A stretch of 64,000 bases of DNA from UBA3496 sp964558115 (GTDB taxonomy: Bacteria > UBA8248). Made by a program: the position numbers and the translations under genes. Position 1 is the first letter of the stretch. Every line of letters begins with the position of its first letter. This document shows, in pieces, positions 1-9,640 of the stretch. The stretch covers positions 1-64,000 of the forward strand of contig CAZLCI010000002.1 in assembly GCA_964558115.1 (NCBI GenBank). The letters run 5' to 3'. The notes below the pieces were generated by a model. It was not told the origin of the DNA. It searched no databases and saw only the letters and a program-made list of their open reading frames with translations.

Positions 1-116
1 TGGAAGTTGCCCCTATACGTCTAATATCGAGAATTGTAAAAAAAAAGAGATTACTAAAAGATTGTAGCACCAGAAACATTTTTCTTTAAATTATCAACTA
101 GTAAAAGAATTTAATC

Positions 117-1265
117 CTATTCTAAATCTTGGACCGGCCATTTTTCTGAATTATCTTTTTTTAAAATAGAGTCATCTGCTAACTGACCACAAGCAGCGCT
201 AATATCTGCACCTTTTCTTTTTCTCACGGTCGTCATAAAACCATTCTTTTTTAAAATATTTTGAAATTTTTCTACATTCTTTTCATCAGGGCTCTCAAAG
301 TCAACTCCTTGAAATTGATTCCAAGGAATAAGATTAATTTTAGATCGAATTCCACTTAGGATTTTCACTAGTTGATTTGCATCTTTCTCAGAATCGTTGA
401 CTCCTTTAAGTAGTACGTATTCAAAAGTTATCCTCTTAATATCTTTTAAAGGTAAATTTTTACAGATAGAAAGAAGAGAAGATAAATTCCATTTTCTATT
501 AACTGGCACAAGTTTTGAGCGTGTAAAATCATCTGAAGCATGTAAGGATATAGCAAGTCCAACATCTGGAATTGTTCTTAAAAATTCTTCAATTTTATTT
601 GAAATGCCAACTGTAGATACAGTCAATCTTTTTCTTGATATGCCTTCAAAATTAGGATCTGTAAGGATCTTCGCAGCTTTTTTCATCTCATGAAAATTGT
701 CAAGTGGCTCACCCATACCCATAAAAACAATATTATGAAATCTTTCATCTTTTCCAAGTCTTCGCTTTGCAGCCAAAAACTGTTCTACAATTTCACCAGA
801 AGTTAACTGACGAACAAAACCCATTTTACCGGTCAAACAAAATTCACATCCCATTGCACAACCTACCTGTGTTGAAATACAGATAGACCATCTCTTTATA
901 TTTCCTGCATGTAACATTGGAATTCTAACACTTTCTATCATAGAACTATCTGCTAAAACCCAAGAATATTTCTCTGTTCCATCAATAGATGTTTGGACCT
1001 CGACATTAACAAATCTACCTACTTTAGCAACTTTCATGAGATTTTCACGAAAATAAGTAGGCAAATTCATCATACGATCAAATGAAATTTCATCGACGTT
1101 GTATATCCAATTAAATAATTGCTTCCCTCTATAATTCGGTTCACCGAATTTTTCACAGAAGCTTTGCAATTCTTCTAATTCCATACCCTTTAAATCTACT
1201 AAATCAGGCTCTCGAGTTTTTGAATACGGATTTAGTTGCATAAAATTAGATAAGTCACTTTTCAT
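117..1265 (-). CDS. rlmN: Dual-specificity rRNA/tRNA adenine C2-methyltransferase RlmN
   Basis: Radical-SAM enzyme expected to methylate C2 of A2503 in 23S rRNA and A37 in some tRNAs. The radical-SAM cysteines are seen in CAMGCEFC (C136, C140, C143), followed by the typical GKMGF stretch; the GMGEP motif lies near residue 185, and the C-terminal catalytic cysteine is in SAACGQL near residue 363. The 382 residues are slightly longer than the usual 350-370, the excess being at both ends. The gene is alone on this strand, divergent from the HAD phosphatase at 1334. Family assignment is firm; dual rRNA/tRNA activity is inferred from the family. Confidence 0.95.
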   Translation of the reverse strand: MKSDLSNFMQLNPYSKTREPDLVDLKGMELEELQSFCEKFGEPNYRGKQLFNWIYNVDEISFDRMMNLPTYFRENLMKVAKVGRFVNVEVQTSIDGTEKYSWVLADSSMIESVRIPMLHAGNIKRWSICISTQVGCAMGCEFCLTGKMGFVRQLTSGEIVEQFLAAKRRLGKDERFHNIVFMGMGEPLDNFHEMKKAAKILTDPNFEGISRKRLTVSTVGISNKIEEFLRTIPDVGLAISLHASDDFTRSKLVPVNRKWNLSSLLSICKNLPLKDIKRITFEYVLLKGVNDSEKDANQLVKILSGIRSKINLIPWNQFQGVDFESPDEKNVEKFQNILKKNGFMTTVRKRKGADISAACGQLADDSILKKDNSEKWPVQDLE

Positions 1266-1333
1266 TCGAAGTCCTTAAATGCTATCTTCCTTCAATTAGT
1301 TGCAATGCCTTCAAATTATCGGAATCTTTGAAA

Positions 1334-1969
1334 ATGAGAATACGCGCGATCTTATTTGATCACGATGGAACTCTAGTAGACAGTTACGAAGGAATTGCTA
1401 AATCTTTACAACTAACCTGCAAAGATATTGATAAACCTACCTTAAATCAAGATCAAATTCTAGCATCTATAGGTCCTACTTTAGAAACAAGATTTAGAGA
1501 ACTATGGGGCAAAGAAATTGGGGAAAAAGCTGTTCCTATTTACAGGAAACACTATAAACAACATTTTATTTACGGAACAAAGATACTTCCTAAAGTAAAA
1601 AATACGATTTTGTCATTGAAATCAAGAAAATATTTACTTGGATGTGTCACAAACAAAACTTACTCTTATGCGAAAGAACAATTAATTCATTTCAATCTCT
1701 TTGATAAAATGGAAGTTGTTTATGGAAACTTACAAGGGTTTCAACCAAAACCCAATCCTGAAATGATTGAAGAAGCACTAAAAAAATTAAATGTATCCAG
1801 AGAAGAAACAGTCTTGGTAGGTGACACTCCTATTGATATTCTTGCTGCAAAAGCCTCGGGAATTCAATCTTGGGCGATTCTTGGTAAATACGCTTCTGAA
1901 GAATCCATCAAGAACACTAATCCTGATAAAATTTTAATTGAATTCGACGAAATCCTCCATCATCTTTAA
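1334..1969 (+). CDS. HAD-superfamily phosphatase, phosphoglycolate-phosphatase-like
   Basis: Cytosolic HAD hydrolase of the Gph/PGP type. The first HAD motif DHDGT (nucleophile Asp and acid/base Asp) is right at the N-terminus, a VTNKT segment near residue 115 is motif II, K of FQPKPNP is the motif III lysine, and LVGDTPIDI supplies the motif IV acids. About 211 residues, usual for the family. A TTG two codons upstream is in frame, but GGAA at 1321-1324 is better spaced for the ATG at 1334, so I chose that. The substrate cannot be read from sequence; phosphoglycolate or another small phosphoester is a family-level guess. Confidence 0.85.
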   Translation: MRIRAILFDHDGTLVDSYEGIAKSLQLTCKDIDKPTLNQDQILASIGPTLETRFRELWGKEIGEKAVPIYRKHYKQHFIYGTKILPKVKNTILSLKSRKYLLGCVTNKTYSYAKEQLIHFNLFDKMEVVYGNLQGFQPKPNPEMIEEALKKLNVSREETVLVGDTPIDILAAKASGIQSWAILGKYASEESIKNTNPDKILIEFDEILHHL

Positions 1970-2036
1970 TTTAAAGTTATACTTTTATATAAAACAGAAA
2001 AAAATAGTTTTCAAATTCAGCAAAGGATAAGACAAA

Positions 2037-2918
2037 GTGAACCTAATCGGACAGGGCGAAATGTTTGCAATTGCCTCTTCCATAATATTTGGATTTACAC
2101 AAATACTTGTTCGACAGGGTATTCAGAATGCTAGTCCCGTTACAGCAGCGTTAATTATGAATTCGATGGTATCAATAGGAGGTTTGTTCATTGCTATCTA
2201 TTCAGGAACACTAACAAATTCAACTTTACCGCCAATTCTCTGGTACCTAGCCATAGGAATTACGGGACCTGGAATCGCTAGAGTCATGTACTATATTGGC
2301 ATTTCAAGAATGGGCGTTAGTAGAACCGCAGGAATTTCATCTGCTACACCTATTTGGGGTGTAATTTTTGCAATAATTTTTCTTGGAGAAACACCAAATA
2401 CACTTATTCTATTAGGAACTCTAGCTGTTGTCTTTGGAGTAGGTATTCTCAGTATTCAAGATGATGATTCTAAAAGTTTTAAGGACTGGTTCCAAACTGC
2501 AATTTTTTTTGCATTAATTGCATCTATCGCCTATGCAATTCCACCAATACTTGTAAAATTTGCCTATAAATATCAGTCTACACCTGCTGTTGGGATGTTT
2601 TTTTCATTCGCAATGGGAAATATAGTTCTTTTTTCTTGGAGAAAGATTTTACCTGAGAAAGGACTTATAAAATCAAATAAAAAAGGACTATTAATTTTAA
2701 TAACGGCGGGATTTGGAGGAATTGCTAGTTCTTGGTTCCTATGGAACGCATTCACAATCGCAGACGTTACAACCGCACTCCCGCTTAGCAGGACGGCACC
2801 TATTTGGGTTGTAGTTTTTAGCAAAATTTTTCTAGGAAAAATAGAGATTATAAGCTCAAAAATATGGATAGGAACAATCTTAGTTGTCCTAGGAGGTATT
2901 TCTATAGTGATGTCTTGA
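2037..2918 (+). CDS. EamA/DMT-family membrane transporter
   Basis: Inner-membrane protein of the drug/metabolite transporter superfamily, with about ten hydrophobic helices arranged as two EamA repeats. The repeated signature is seen as PIWGVIFAIIFLGE near residue 105 and PIWVVVFSKIFLGK near residue 255. It starts with GTG at 2037, preceded by AAAGGA at 2022-2027. It may be an exporter of metabolites or amino acids; the substrate is unknown. It follows the HAD gene by 67 bp on the same strand and converges on the VOC gene 24 bp downstream. No transcription terminator hairpin is visible in that short gap. Confidence 0.9.
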   Translation: MNLIGQGEMFAIASSIIFGFTQILVRQGIQNASPVTAALIMNSMVSIGGLFIAIYSGTLTNSTLPPILWYLAIGITGPGIARVMYYIGISRMGVSRTAGISSATPIWGVIFAIIFLGETPNTLILLGTLAVVFGVGILSIQDDDSKSFKDWFQTAIFFALIASIAYAIPPILVKFAYKYQSTPAVGMFFSFAMGNIVLFSWRKILPEKGLIKSNKKGLLILITAGFGGIASSWFLWNAFTIADVTTALPLSRTAPIWVVVFSKIFLGKIEIISSKIWIGTILVVLGGISIVMS

Positions 2919-2942
2919 AAAAAAAACGTTATATGAAATTCT

Positions 2943-3332
2943 CTATTTTTTCTGGCAGAGTTCTATACGAACATTTTCAGGTCCACATATAAAAGCTATC
3001 ATTCTTCCACCGACTCCTGAAGCCTCGGGTTCAACTAAAAAATTCGCACCTCGAGAGCGCAAAACATTTGCTGACTCTTGAACGTTTTCTACCTCTAATC
3101 CAAAGTGATCTAGCCCCTGAACAAGTTCTGGAGAAAATGCGTCTGGAACCTCCTCAGGACGAACTCCTCTTATAAAAACTCTCAATCCACCAAACTCTAC
3201 GACTGTATTCGGTGCGCCTTTTAAATTTTCGTCATAACTTAATACTTCTGCTAAGAATAAACGCTGAAAAAACGAAGACATCTCATCGACATCTTTACTA
3301 ACAATATGAACATGATCTAATTTGAAATTCAT
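2943..3332 (-). CDS. VOC-superfamily (glyoxalase/bleomycin-resistance fold) protein
   Basis: Single small VOC domain of 129 residues. It opens with LDHVHIVSKDVDEMSSFF, the usual first strand with a potential metal histidine, and has DHFGLEV near residue 75 and a C-terminal VRIELCQ strand with a potential metal glutamate. This pattern fits glyoxalase-, epimerase- or dioxygenase-like enzymes, most of which bind a divalent metal as dimers. The reaction cannot be told from the sequence. It precedes the unrecognised 533-residue gene on the same strand but is separated from it by 71 bp, so co-transcription is uncertain. Confidence 0.8.
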   Translation of the reverse strand: MNFKLDHVHIVSKDVDEMSSFFQRLFLAEVLSYDENLKGAPNTVVEFGGLRVFIRGVRPEEVPDAFSPELVQGLDHFGLEVENVQESANVLRSRGANFLVEPEASGVGGRMIAFICGPENVRIELCQKK

Positions 3333-3403
3333 TTCAAAAAAAACTCCTTACTAAGAATTATTAGAAACTCATTTGTCTCCTGATTGCAGTGTTTGGTCTT
3401 CAC

Positions 3404-5005
3404 TTACTTTTTTTCATTTTCTTTTTGCTCACTTAAATTTTTGGACCAAGCTAAAAGTGTCGAACGCACTATTTCAGCAAAAAAAGAAGGCGGCAATTCG
3501 TCGCTACTTACCTCCTTTGCCAGCATAAAACATTCACTGGAAAAATCTTTCATCTCTAAAAGATAGAAGAGATACGCATTCTCTTCTAATTGACAAGTCA
3601 ATCTTCTAATATAATTTTTATTTTTATAAAGTTCGCTAGTTGCAGTTTTTATAGTCTGTTCTAGAAGTTCGTTATTTTTTTGTTCATTAATTTTCTTGTC
3701 CGTTTTCAATGAATCTATATAAGATTGAACATAAGGTCTAATGAGTTGATCATCAATATACCAACCACTAAAAACCTTATTACTCAGAAGAATACTTGCA
3801 TCAATTCTATTGTCATCTTCCGAAGAACAATTCATCACTTCTGTAACTGGATGAATATCCATATCCCCAGATATTTTTTTCTCAACAAGTGTATTTAGTA
3901 ATAATTTAGCTCTAGTAAAACCACTTGGAGGAGTTATCCCTAATTTTTCATTCTCCAATTGCGCTCTTTCCAATAACCAGTATGCATAAGAAATTGGAAC
4001 TTCTACAGTAGTAAGAAAGTCTTGTTCTTCTATTTTAGAAAGAAAATTACGAATCTCCTTGGAAGTAGTTTCAACTAGAGATAAATCTTCTATGCCAGAT
4101 TCAGTTCTCAAATTAAATTCTGCCAAATAACGACCTTTTGGTTTTTTAGATCGTATGATCCACAATATTTTTCTGCCAGTGCCATCAGTTGAACTACAAA
4201 TTGCCTTAGAAATTTCATTTTCCTGAAAAATATTTGAAGTAAGGGATTCTTTTTTAGATTTTTTATTTTTGACATAAACCCCTTTTTTTTCAAGCCGAAA
4301 AATACCCTTTCTTATTAATGACTTAAATTTTTTATCCAAAGACCTCTCATTCAAATTTGCAAGAAAAATTGCAGCATGATTACTACCTAAAGAAACTACT
4401 AGATTTACTAGATCTGAGGAGAATTTTTGAGATTTCTCAAAAATTTTTTCAAAAACATTAAATAGTTTTTCTATAGACTCAGATTCTCCCTCATTCAAAA
4501 TTTGACGAAAAATAAGAGATTGAGAATGAATAGATAATTTCCCAATACTTTCTTCAAGATCATTACCTTCCTCTTGAGTTAAATTATTATTTAGTAAGAG
4601 ATGAATATTTTTTGAAATCTCTTCCAAATTATGATCACTTAAGACATCTGGAATAATTGAGGCAGAATCAATAGATAAAATCGTTTCCTTTAGCAATTTT
4701 AATTGTTCTGGTGTCCATTTAAAGGACATTGCCAAATCAAGCAAACTCGGAATAATCTCAGAATTGTTTATTGTTTTTATTGCAAGCAGAGTAGCAGAAA
4801 CACCGTTTTCACTGGTGAAATTTAAATGTTCTAACATTCCCTTTAATCCAGAGTCGCCTAATTCCTCGATTTCTTCAATTAAAGGCGCCGGAGCCATTGC
4901 ATCAGGAGGCATTGGATTTGTAAAAGATTTTTCCAAAGCAAAAGCTATAGTCCTTGCCCTTTTAAGGTCTTCTCTTATCACTTTATTTTTCTTTGTTTTT
5001 TTCAT
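3404..5005 (-). CDS. Unrecognised 533-residue soluble protein
   Basis: I do not recognise this protein. It has no signal peptide or membrane segment and is rich in Lys, Glu, Leu and Ile. The first half (roughly residues 50-230) reads as successive amphipathic helices with acidic loops, reminiscent of HEAT/ARM-type helical repeats. A Lys-rich linker around residues 235-260 is followed by a mixed alpha/beta part with RKILWIIRSKKPKGRYLAEF near 285. The C-terminal third is helical and very charged. It starts with ATG at 5005 and is divergent from comB. It is a real gene, since a frame this long and uninterrupted in AT-rich DNA is unlikely by chance. Confidence 0.75.
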   Translation of the reverse strand: MKKTKKNKVIREDLKRARTIAFALEKSFTNPMPPDAMAPAPLIEEIEELGDSGLKGMLEHLNFTSENGVSATLLAIKTINNSEIIPSLLDLAMSFKWTPEQLKLLKETILSIDSASIIPDVLSDHNLEEISKNIHLLLNNNLTQEEGNDLEESIGKLSIHSQSLIFRQILNEGESESIEKLFNVFEKIFEKSQKFSSDLVNLVVSLGSNHAAIFLANLNERSLDKKFKSLIRKGIFRLEKKGVYVKNKKSKKESLTSNIFQENEISKAICSSTDGTGRKILWIIRSKKPKGRYLAEFNLRTESGIEDLSLVETTSKEIRNFLSKIEEQDFLTTVEVPISYAYWLLERAQLENEKLGITPPSGFTRAKLLLNTLVEKKISGDMDIHPVTEVMNCSSEDDNRIDASILLSNKVFSGWYIDDQLIRPYVQSYIDSLKTDKKINEQKNNELLEQTIKTATSELYKNKNYIRRLTCQLEENAYLFYLLEMKDFSSECFMLAKEVSSDELPPSFFAEIVRSTLLAWSKNLSEQKENEKK

Positions 5006-5155
5006 TTACTTTTTTAAACGTTAAACCTTCTTATTAAAAAACAATAAAAAAAATAGAAATTTATGTGAATCTTCAGAAATGATAACATCCTAAAGAGTTT
5101 TTTGTAAAAAATGTATCTGTAATCATTGCTTTATAAATTTAAATAGAGGTTTTTT

Positions 5156-5944
5156 TTGGATAGACCTATATATTTTGATGTTGCTTTTAGTTATACCGAT
5201 GTTCAAGAACATATTTTAGAAATTAAAAACTGTTTAAAAATACGACATAAAGATGTTAATTGTGCTGTAGTAGATGTTCTTCGTGCGACGACTACTATTA
5301 TTTCTTCTTTACATAACGAATGCTCTGAAATTTATCCAGTCATATCGAAAAATGCTGCGAAAATAAAGGCAAGAGAACTAAGAAAAAAAAACATTAAGAA
5401 GAAGATCTTATTAGCTGGAGAAAAAGATGGAAAAGCTTTAGAAGGATTCGATTTAGGAAACTCCCCATCAAACTTCGAACGTAAGATTGTTGGAAATAAT
5501 ATTCTTATAATATCTACTAGTAATGGAACAAAAGCAATTCATGCAGTAAAGGAACAGGAAAACGTTTTCCTTTTCTCTTTAGCTAATTTAAGTGCAACCG
5601 CTTCTTCGATTATGAAACCTATCATGAAAAATTATAACCTCTTAGTTGTTTGTTCTGGAAGAGAAGGAAAGTATTGCGAAGAAGATTTTATAGCTTCTGG
5701 ACTCTTAATCAAAAGAATAATTAGTCTTTTCAATGAAAAAGAATATATCTGTTCTGATAGCGCAAAGGCATCTATTCTTATAGCAAATTTCTACAAAGAA
5801 GACATTTATCAAGCGTTATTAGATTGTTCTTGGGGAAAACATTTAATTAAACTAGGCTTAAAAAAAGATTTAGAATTTTGTTCTAGAACAGATTGGTCAA
5901 ACGTAGTACCTAAATTTAAAAATGGGAAGATAATTGTATCTTAG
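5156..5944 (+). CDS. comB: 2-phosphosulfolactate phosphatase family protein (ComB-like)
   Basis: Mg-dependent acid phosphatase family that hydrolyses 2-phosphosulfolactate to sulfolactate, known from coenzyme M synthesis and from sulfolactate-making bacteria. Family motifs are visible in order: VVDVLRATTTI near residue 40, LAGEKDGKALEGFDLGNSP near 85-105, ISTSNGTKAI near 122, and CSGREG with EDFIASGLL near 170-185. The start is TTG at 5156 with AGAGG at 5145-5149. 262 residues is a usual length. No ComA, ComC or other sulfonate gene lies nearby, so its pathway in this organism is open. Confidence 0.88.
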   Translation: MDRPIYFDVAFSYTDVQEHILEIKNCLKIRHKDVNCAVVDVLRATTTIISSLHNECSEIYPVISKNAAKIKARELRKKNIKKKILLAGEKDGKALEGFDLGNSPSNFERKIVGNNILIISTSNGTKAIHAVKEQENVFLFSLANLSATASSIMKPIMKNYNLLVVCSGREGKYCEEDFIASGLLIKRIISLFNEKEYICSDSAKASILIANFYKEDIYQALLDCSWGKHLIKLGLKKDLEFCSRTDWSNVVPKFKNGKIIVS

Positions 5945-5950
5945 ACTTCT

Positions 5951-6751
5951 TTAAATTTTAAAAATATTTTCTATTACATCCTTAAAATCTTTTTTAGAAT
6001 TTTCCATATGAAAATGGATAAAAAATTCTCTATTCCCTTTAGTTCCAAGAATCGGACTATCAGTAACGTTACATGGAGAAATACCCAAATCTGTTGATTC
6101 TTTTAGAATATTGAGTAAAACCTCTTTATGTAATTTATGATCTCGAACAATTCCACCCTTGCCAACTCTATTTTTTCCTACTTCAAACTGAGGTTTCACT
6201 AAGGCAACAATTTCATTAGGAAAAGAAATAAGTTTATGAATCACAGGAAGAATTTTCATAAGTGAAATAAATGAAACATCAATTACAGCAAGTTCAAAAT
6301 TTTGATTACTTTCTGATGAATCCAATATCTCTCTATTTAAATATCGAGCATTAAAACCTTCTATGATCGTTACCCTACTATCGTTTCTTAAACTCCAATC
6401 AAGTAATCCTTTGCCTACATCAATGCAAACAACATGTGCAGCTTCCCTCTTTAGAAGAACATCCGTAAAACCACCAGTTGACGAACCGACATCCAAACAG
6501 GACTTTGAAATAGGATCAATTTCAAAAAAATCCAAAGCATGGAAGAGTTTTTCTCCACCTCTACTTACAAATTCTCTTTTGCTTTCAGTAATCGAAATTA
6601 ATGAATCTACATCATAGGAGTGGCCAACTTTATCCGCTATCAAACCGTCAACTTTAACAATACCAGAAAGAACTAGTCTCTTTGCACGCTCACGACTTTT
6701 AACAAAACCTTTATCAACGAGAAGTTTATCTATTCTTTCTTTCTTTTTCAC
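5951..6751 (-). CDS. tlyA: TlyA-family rRNA 2'-O-ribose methyltransferase
   Basis: N-terminal S4 RNA-binding domain (RIDKLLVDKGFVKSRERAKR at residues 5-24, then SGIVKVDG) followed by an FtsJ-type SAM methyltransferase domain. The SAM motif is LDVGSSTGGFTDVLL near residue 90, and VALVKPQFE near 185 carries the catalytic lysine. Homologs modify 16S and 23S rRNA cytidines; older annotation calls the family hemolysin A. It starts with GTG, and its first four bases overlap the dxs stop, so the two are translationally coupled as the last pair of the folD-to-tlyA operon. It converges on comB with a 6-bp gap. Confidence 0.92.
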   Translation of the reverse strand: MKKKERIDKLLVDKGFVKSRERAKRLVLSGIVKVDGLIADKVGHSYDVDSLISITESKREFVSRGGEKLFHALDFFEIDPISKSCLDVGSSTGGFTDVLLKREAAHVVCIDVGKGLLDWSLRNDSRVTIIEGFNARYLNREILDSSESNQNFELAVIDVSFISLMKILPVIHKLISFPNEIVALVKPQFEVGKNRVGKGGIVRDHKLHKEVLLNILKESTDLGISPCNVTDSPILGTKGNREFFIHFHMENSKKDFKDVIENIFKI

Positions 6752-8658
6752 GAAATGACGCTACGCATGTGATCATCAATATCTACTAGATCACGTGCAG
6801 CCTGAGTTATATCCCCCGATGTTAGACCACAATCCTCTCTCTGCAATACAGGACTACCATGAGAGATGAAACGGTCAGGAATGCCAAGAATAGAGACTGG
6901 TATATTACTCATCTTATTTTCAGAAAGGATTTCCAAAACACCTGAACCCATACCACCGATTTTCGTCCCCTCTTCTATTGTTACGATTCTCTTACATAAA
7001 TTAGCCTGTTCAAGTATTTTTTTCTTGTCCATAGGCTTCACAAATCTGAGATTCAAAACAGAAGCTTGAATTCCTATCTCTTCCAATTGTGAGGAAGCCT
7101 CAAGTGCAAGTGGAACCATTGGACCTAGAGCAATCAATAGCACATCTCTTCCTTCTCTTAGCAATTCTGATTCGCCAATTGGAATACATTTAACTTCATC
7201 TTGTAATTCGACACCTAAACCAGAACCTCTACAAAAACGAAGGGCTGCAGGGCCAGGATATTCTATCGATGTGAGAAGCATACTTTGTAATTCGTACTCA
7301 TCCTTTGGTGACATGACAACTGCGTTTGGCAAACATCTTAAATAAGCTATATCAAAAGCACCATGATGAGTAGGTCCGTCTTCTCCAACTAAACCCGCTC
7401 GATCTATTGCAAAAGTTACAGAAACATTAGTAAGACAAATATCGTGAACTATCTGATCATAAGCTCTTTGTAAAAAAGTACTATAGATTGCAACAACTGG
7501 CTTCATATTCTCTAAAGATAGTCCAGCTGCAAATGTTACCCCATGCTGTTCACACATTCCGACATCGAAACATCTATCAGGAAAAAGACTCTGATATTCA
7601 ACTAAAGCTGTACCTTCCAACATAGCTGCAGTGATTGCCACTATCTTAGGATCCTTCTTGCTCAATTTAATCATTGTATCTGCAAAAACTTTAGAATAAC
7701 TTGGTGGACCTGGCTTCTTTTTAAGAAATTTTCCAGTTTCAGGATCAAATTTTGTAACACCATGATAGGTAATTGGCTCGGCTTCACTATATGGATAACC
7801 ATGCCCTTTTTTAGTAACGACATGTACTAAATTAGGACCTTTTAATTTGCGGACATTTCGTAAAGCTGGAATTAACAGATCTAATCTATGACCATCAATA
7901 GGACCTATATAACGAAAACCTAATTCTTCAAATAGGATTCCAGGAACAAATAAATTTTTCATGGAATCTTCAAATCTTGTCATGAAATTAACAGCAGATT
8001 CACCAAAAACAGGAAGATGAGAGACAATTTTTTGTATTTCATTTCTAAACTTTCTCGCACGATTAGCCCATTCTCCAGTCATGATCCTTGCGAGGTAGGA
8101 ACACATAGCACCAACATTTTTTGAAATACCCATTTTATTGTCATTTAAGATTACTGTTAAATCTCTCTTAGAATCCCCCGCATTATTTAATGCTTCCATA
8201 GACATCCCAGAGGTAAGACTCCCATCTCCAATAATTGCAACAACACTAAAATCTTCTTTACTTAGATCTCTTGCAGTTGCTATTCCAGATGCTGCAGATA
8301 TCGAAGTACCTCCATGAGCAACATTCATATGATCATATGGACTTTCTAGTCTATCTGGAAAACCAGCAATTCCTCCCCACTGTCTAAGAGTTTCAAATTC
8401 CTTTTTTCTTCCAGTCAAAACCTTATGTGCATAAGCCTGATGTCCAACATCCCAAATAAGTTTGTCAGTAGGTGTCTCAAAAACATAATGCAAAGCAACC
8501 ACTAGCTCAGCAGCACCTAAAGATGCTCCCAAATGTCCACCAGTTCTAGAAGTAACACCAACAATAAATTCTCTTAGTTCTTCCACTAAAGTTTCAAGTT
8601 CATTTTCAGATAATTTTCTAAGATCTTCCGGAGAATCTATTTTTTCCAGTTTTTTCAC
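6748..8658 (-). CDS. dxs: 1-deoxy-D-xylulose-5-phosphate synthase
   Basis: TPP enzyme joining pyruvate and glyceraldehyde 3-phosphate, the first step of the MEP isoprenoid pathway. The TPP/Mg site is GDGSLTSG (residues 144-151) with the NDN of LNDNKM about 30 residues later. HLGASLG near 42 and MCEQHG near 370 (the transketolase glutamate) are family hallmarks. 636 residues is full length. It starts with GTG, preceded by AGGA. It sits between ispA and tlyA, as in many bacteria, so one operon supplies both the first MEP step and the prenyl synthase. Confidence 0.97.
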   Translation of the reverse strand: MKKLEKIDSPEDLRKLSENELETLVEELREFIVGVTSRTGGHLGASLGAAELVVALHYVFETPTDKLIWDVGHQAYAHKVLTGRKKEFETLRQWGGIAGFPDRLESPYDHMNVAHGGTSISAASGIATARDLSKEDFSVVAIIGDGSLTSGMSMEALNNAGDSKRDLTVILNDNKMGISKNVGAMCSYLARIMTGEWANRARKFRNEIQKIVSHLPVFGESAVNFMTRFEDSMKNLFVPGILFEELGFRYIGPIDGHRLDLLIPALRNVRKLKGPNLVHVVTKKGHGYPYSEAEPITYHGVTKFDPETGKFLKKKPGPPSYSKVFADTMIKLSKKDPKIVAITAAMLEGTALVEYQSLFPDRCFDVGMCEQHGVTFAAGLSLENMKPVVAIYSTFLQRAYDQIVHDICLTNVSVTFAIDRAGLVGEDGPTHHGAFDIAYLRCLPNAVVMSPKDEYELQSMLLTSIEYPGPAALRFCRGSGLGVELQDEVKCIPIGESELLREGRDVLLIALGPMVPLALEASSQLEEIGIQASVLNLRFVKPMDKKKILEQANLCKRIVTIEEGTKIGGMGSGVLEILSENKMSNIPVSILGIPDRFISHGSPVLQREDCGLTSGDITQAARDLVDIDDHMRSVIS

Positions 8659-8713
8659 GATAAATAAATCCTAAAAATAGGTACTTGCAAATTTAAAAAA
8701 TCATAACTCAGAA

Positions 8714-9640
8714 CTAGAGACTACGGAAAACTATAAATTTTGCAAGAGCCTCTAAAGTTTCAGCATCTTTTCCAAATATTTTCAAAAAATCTAAAGACCT
8801 CTCTAAAGTAGAATTAGCTATCTCCCTTGATTTTTCTATGCCATACATTGACAAATAAGTAGTTTTCCCAGAAGCAAGGTCGGAGCCAATCGGCTTCCCT
8901 AATAAATTTTCGTCTCCTTCAAAATCAAGTATATCGTCGACAATTTGAAATGCTAACCCAATATATCTACCAAAATTGCTCAATGCATTTTGCTCATCTT
9001 TATTAGCACCTCCTAATATTCCACCCATACAAACGGAAGCACGAATCATTTCAGAAGTCTTGAGAAGATGCATTCGATCCAAATACTTTGGATTTACTTT
9101 AATCGGATCTGCTTTTATATCTAAATATTGACCACCTACCATTCCTGAAGGCCCTGCTGCTGAAGACAAAAGTGAGATAGAATCTATCAATTTTTCTGAA
9201 CCAAATTTTTCTTTCATTTTTTCAGAAGATATAAGTTCAAAAGCCCTTGTTAAAAGACCATCTCCGGAGAGTATGGCGGAAGCTTCTCCAAAAGCTTTAT
9301 GGCTAGTAGGCTTTCCTCTTCTCAAGTCATCATCGTCCATTGCTGGCAAATCATCATGAATCAACGAATAAGAATGAATACATTCTATTGCGCAAGCAGG
9401 AATCAATACATCATTCGGATTACCTTTTACTGACTCACATCCAGCTATACACAGAATCGGTCTGATCCTTTTTCCTCCATTTAACAAGCTATAAGACATG
9501 ATCTTATATAATTCTAACGGTTCAGATTGTTCATTAGAAAATAAGATTCTCAATTGTTCATTAACTAATTTATTCCACTTTTCCATATAACCTAGGACAT
9601 CAAATGATGATGACAAATTATTCTTCCTCACTTTCTTCAT
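8714..9640 (-). CDS. ispA: Short-chain polyprenyl (farnesyl/geranylgeranyl) diphosphate synthase
   Basis: Trans-prenyltransferase condensing IPP with allylic diphosphates. The first aspartate-rich motif is DDLPAMDDDDLRRGKP near residue 95, GGKRIRP near 55 binds diphosphate, and the second aspartate motif is in QIVDDILDFEGD near 235. Full family length. The start is ambiguous. The longest frame begins at 9640 and overlaps xseB by 23 bp; an ATG at 9586, with an AGG five bases upstream, would give 290 residues and remove the overlap. Farnesyl product is the usual one beside dxs/xseB, but chain length is not certain from sequence. Confidence 0.93.
   Translation of the reverse strand: MKKVRKNNLSSSFDVLGYMEKWNKLVNEQLRILFSNEQSEPLELYKIMSYSLLNGGKRIRPILCIAGCESVKGNPNDVLIPACAIECIHSYSLIHDDLPAMDDDDLRRGKPTSHKAFGEASAILSGDGLLTRAFELISSEKMKEKFGSEKLIDSISLLSSAAGPSGMVGGQYLDIKADPIKVNPKYLDRMHLLKTSEMIRASVCMGGILGGANKDEQNALSNFGRYIGLAFQIVDDILDFEGDENLLGKPIGSDLASGKTTYLSMYGIEKSREIANSTLERSLDFLKIFGKDAETLEALAKFIVFRSL

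Noticed and set aside
3..92. Open frame at the left edge, possibly the C-terminal tail of a plus-strand gene ending with TAA at 90-92
   Set aside because: Only about 29 residues are visible, basic and without a recognisable motif; a chance frame is as likely.
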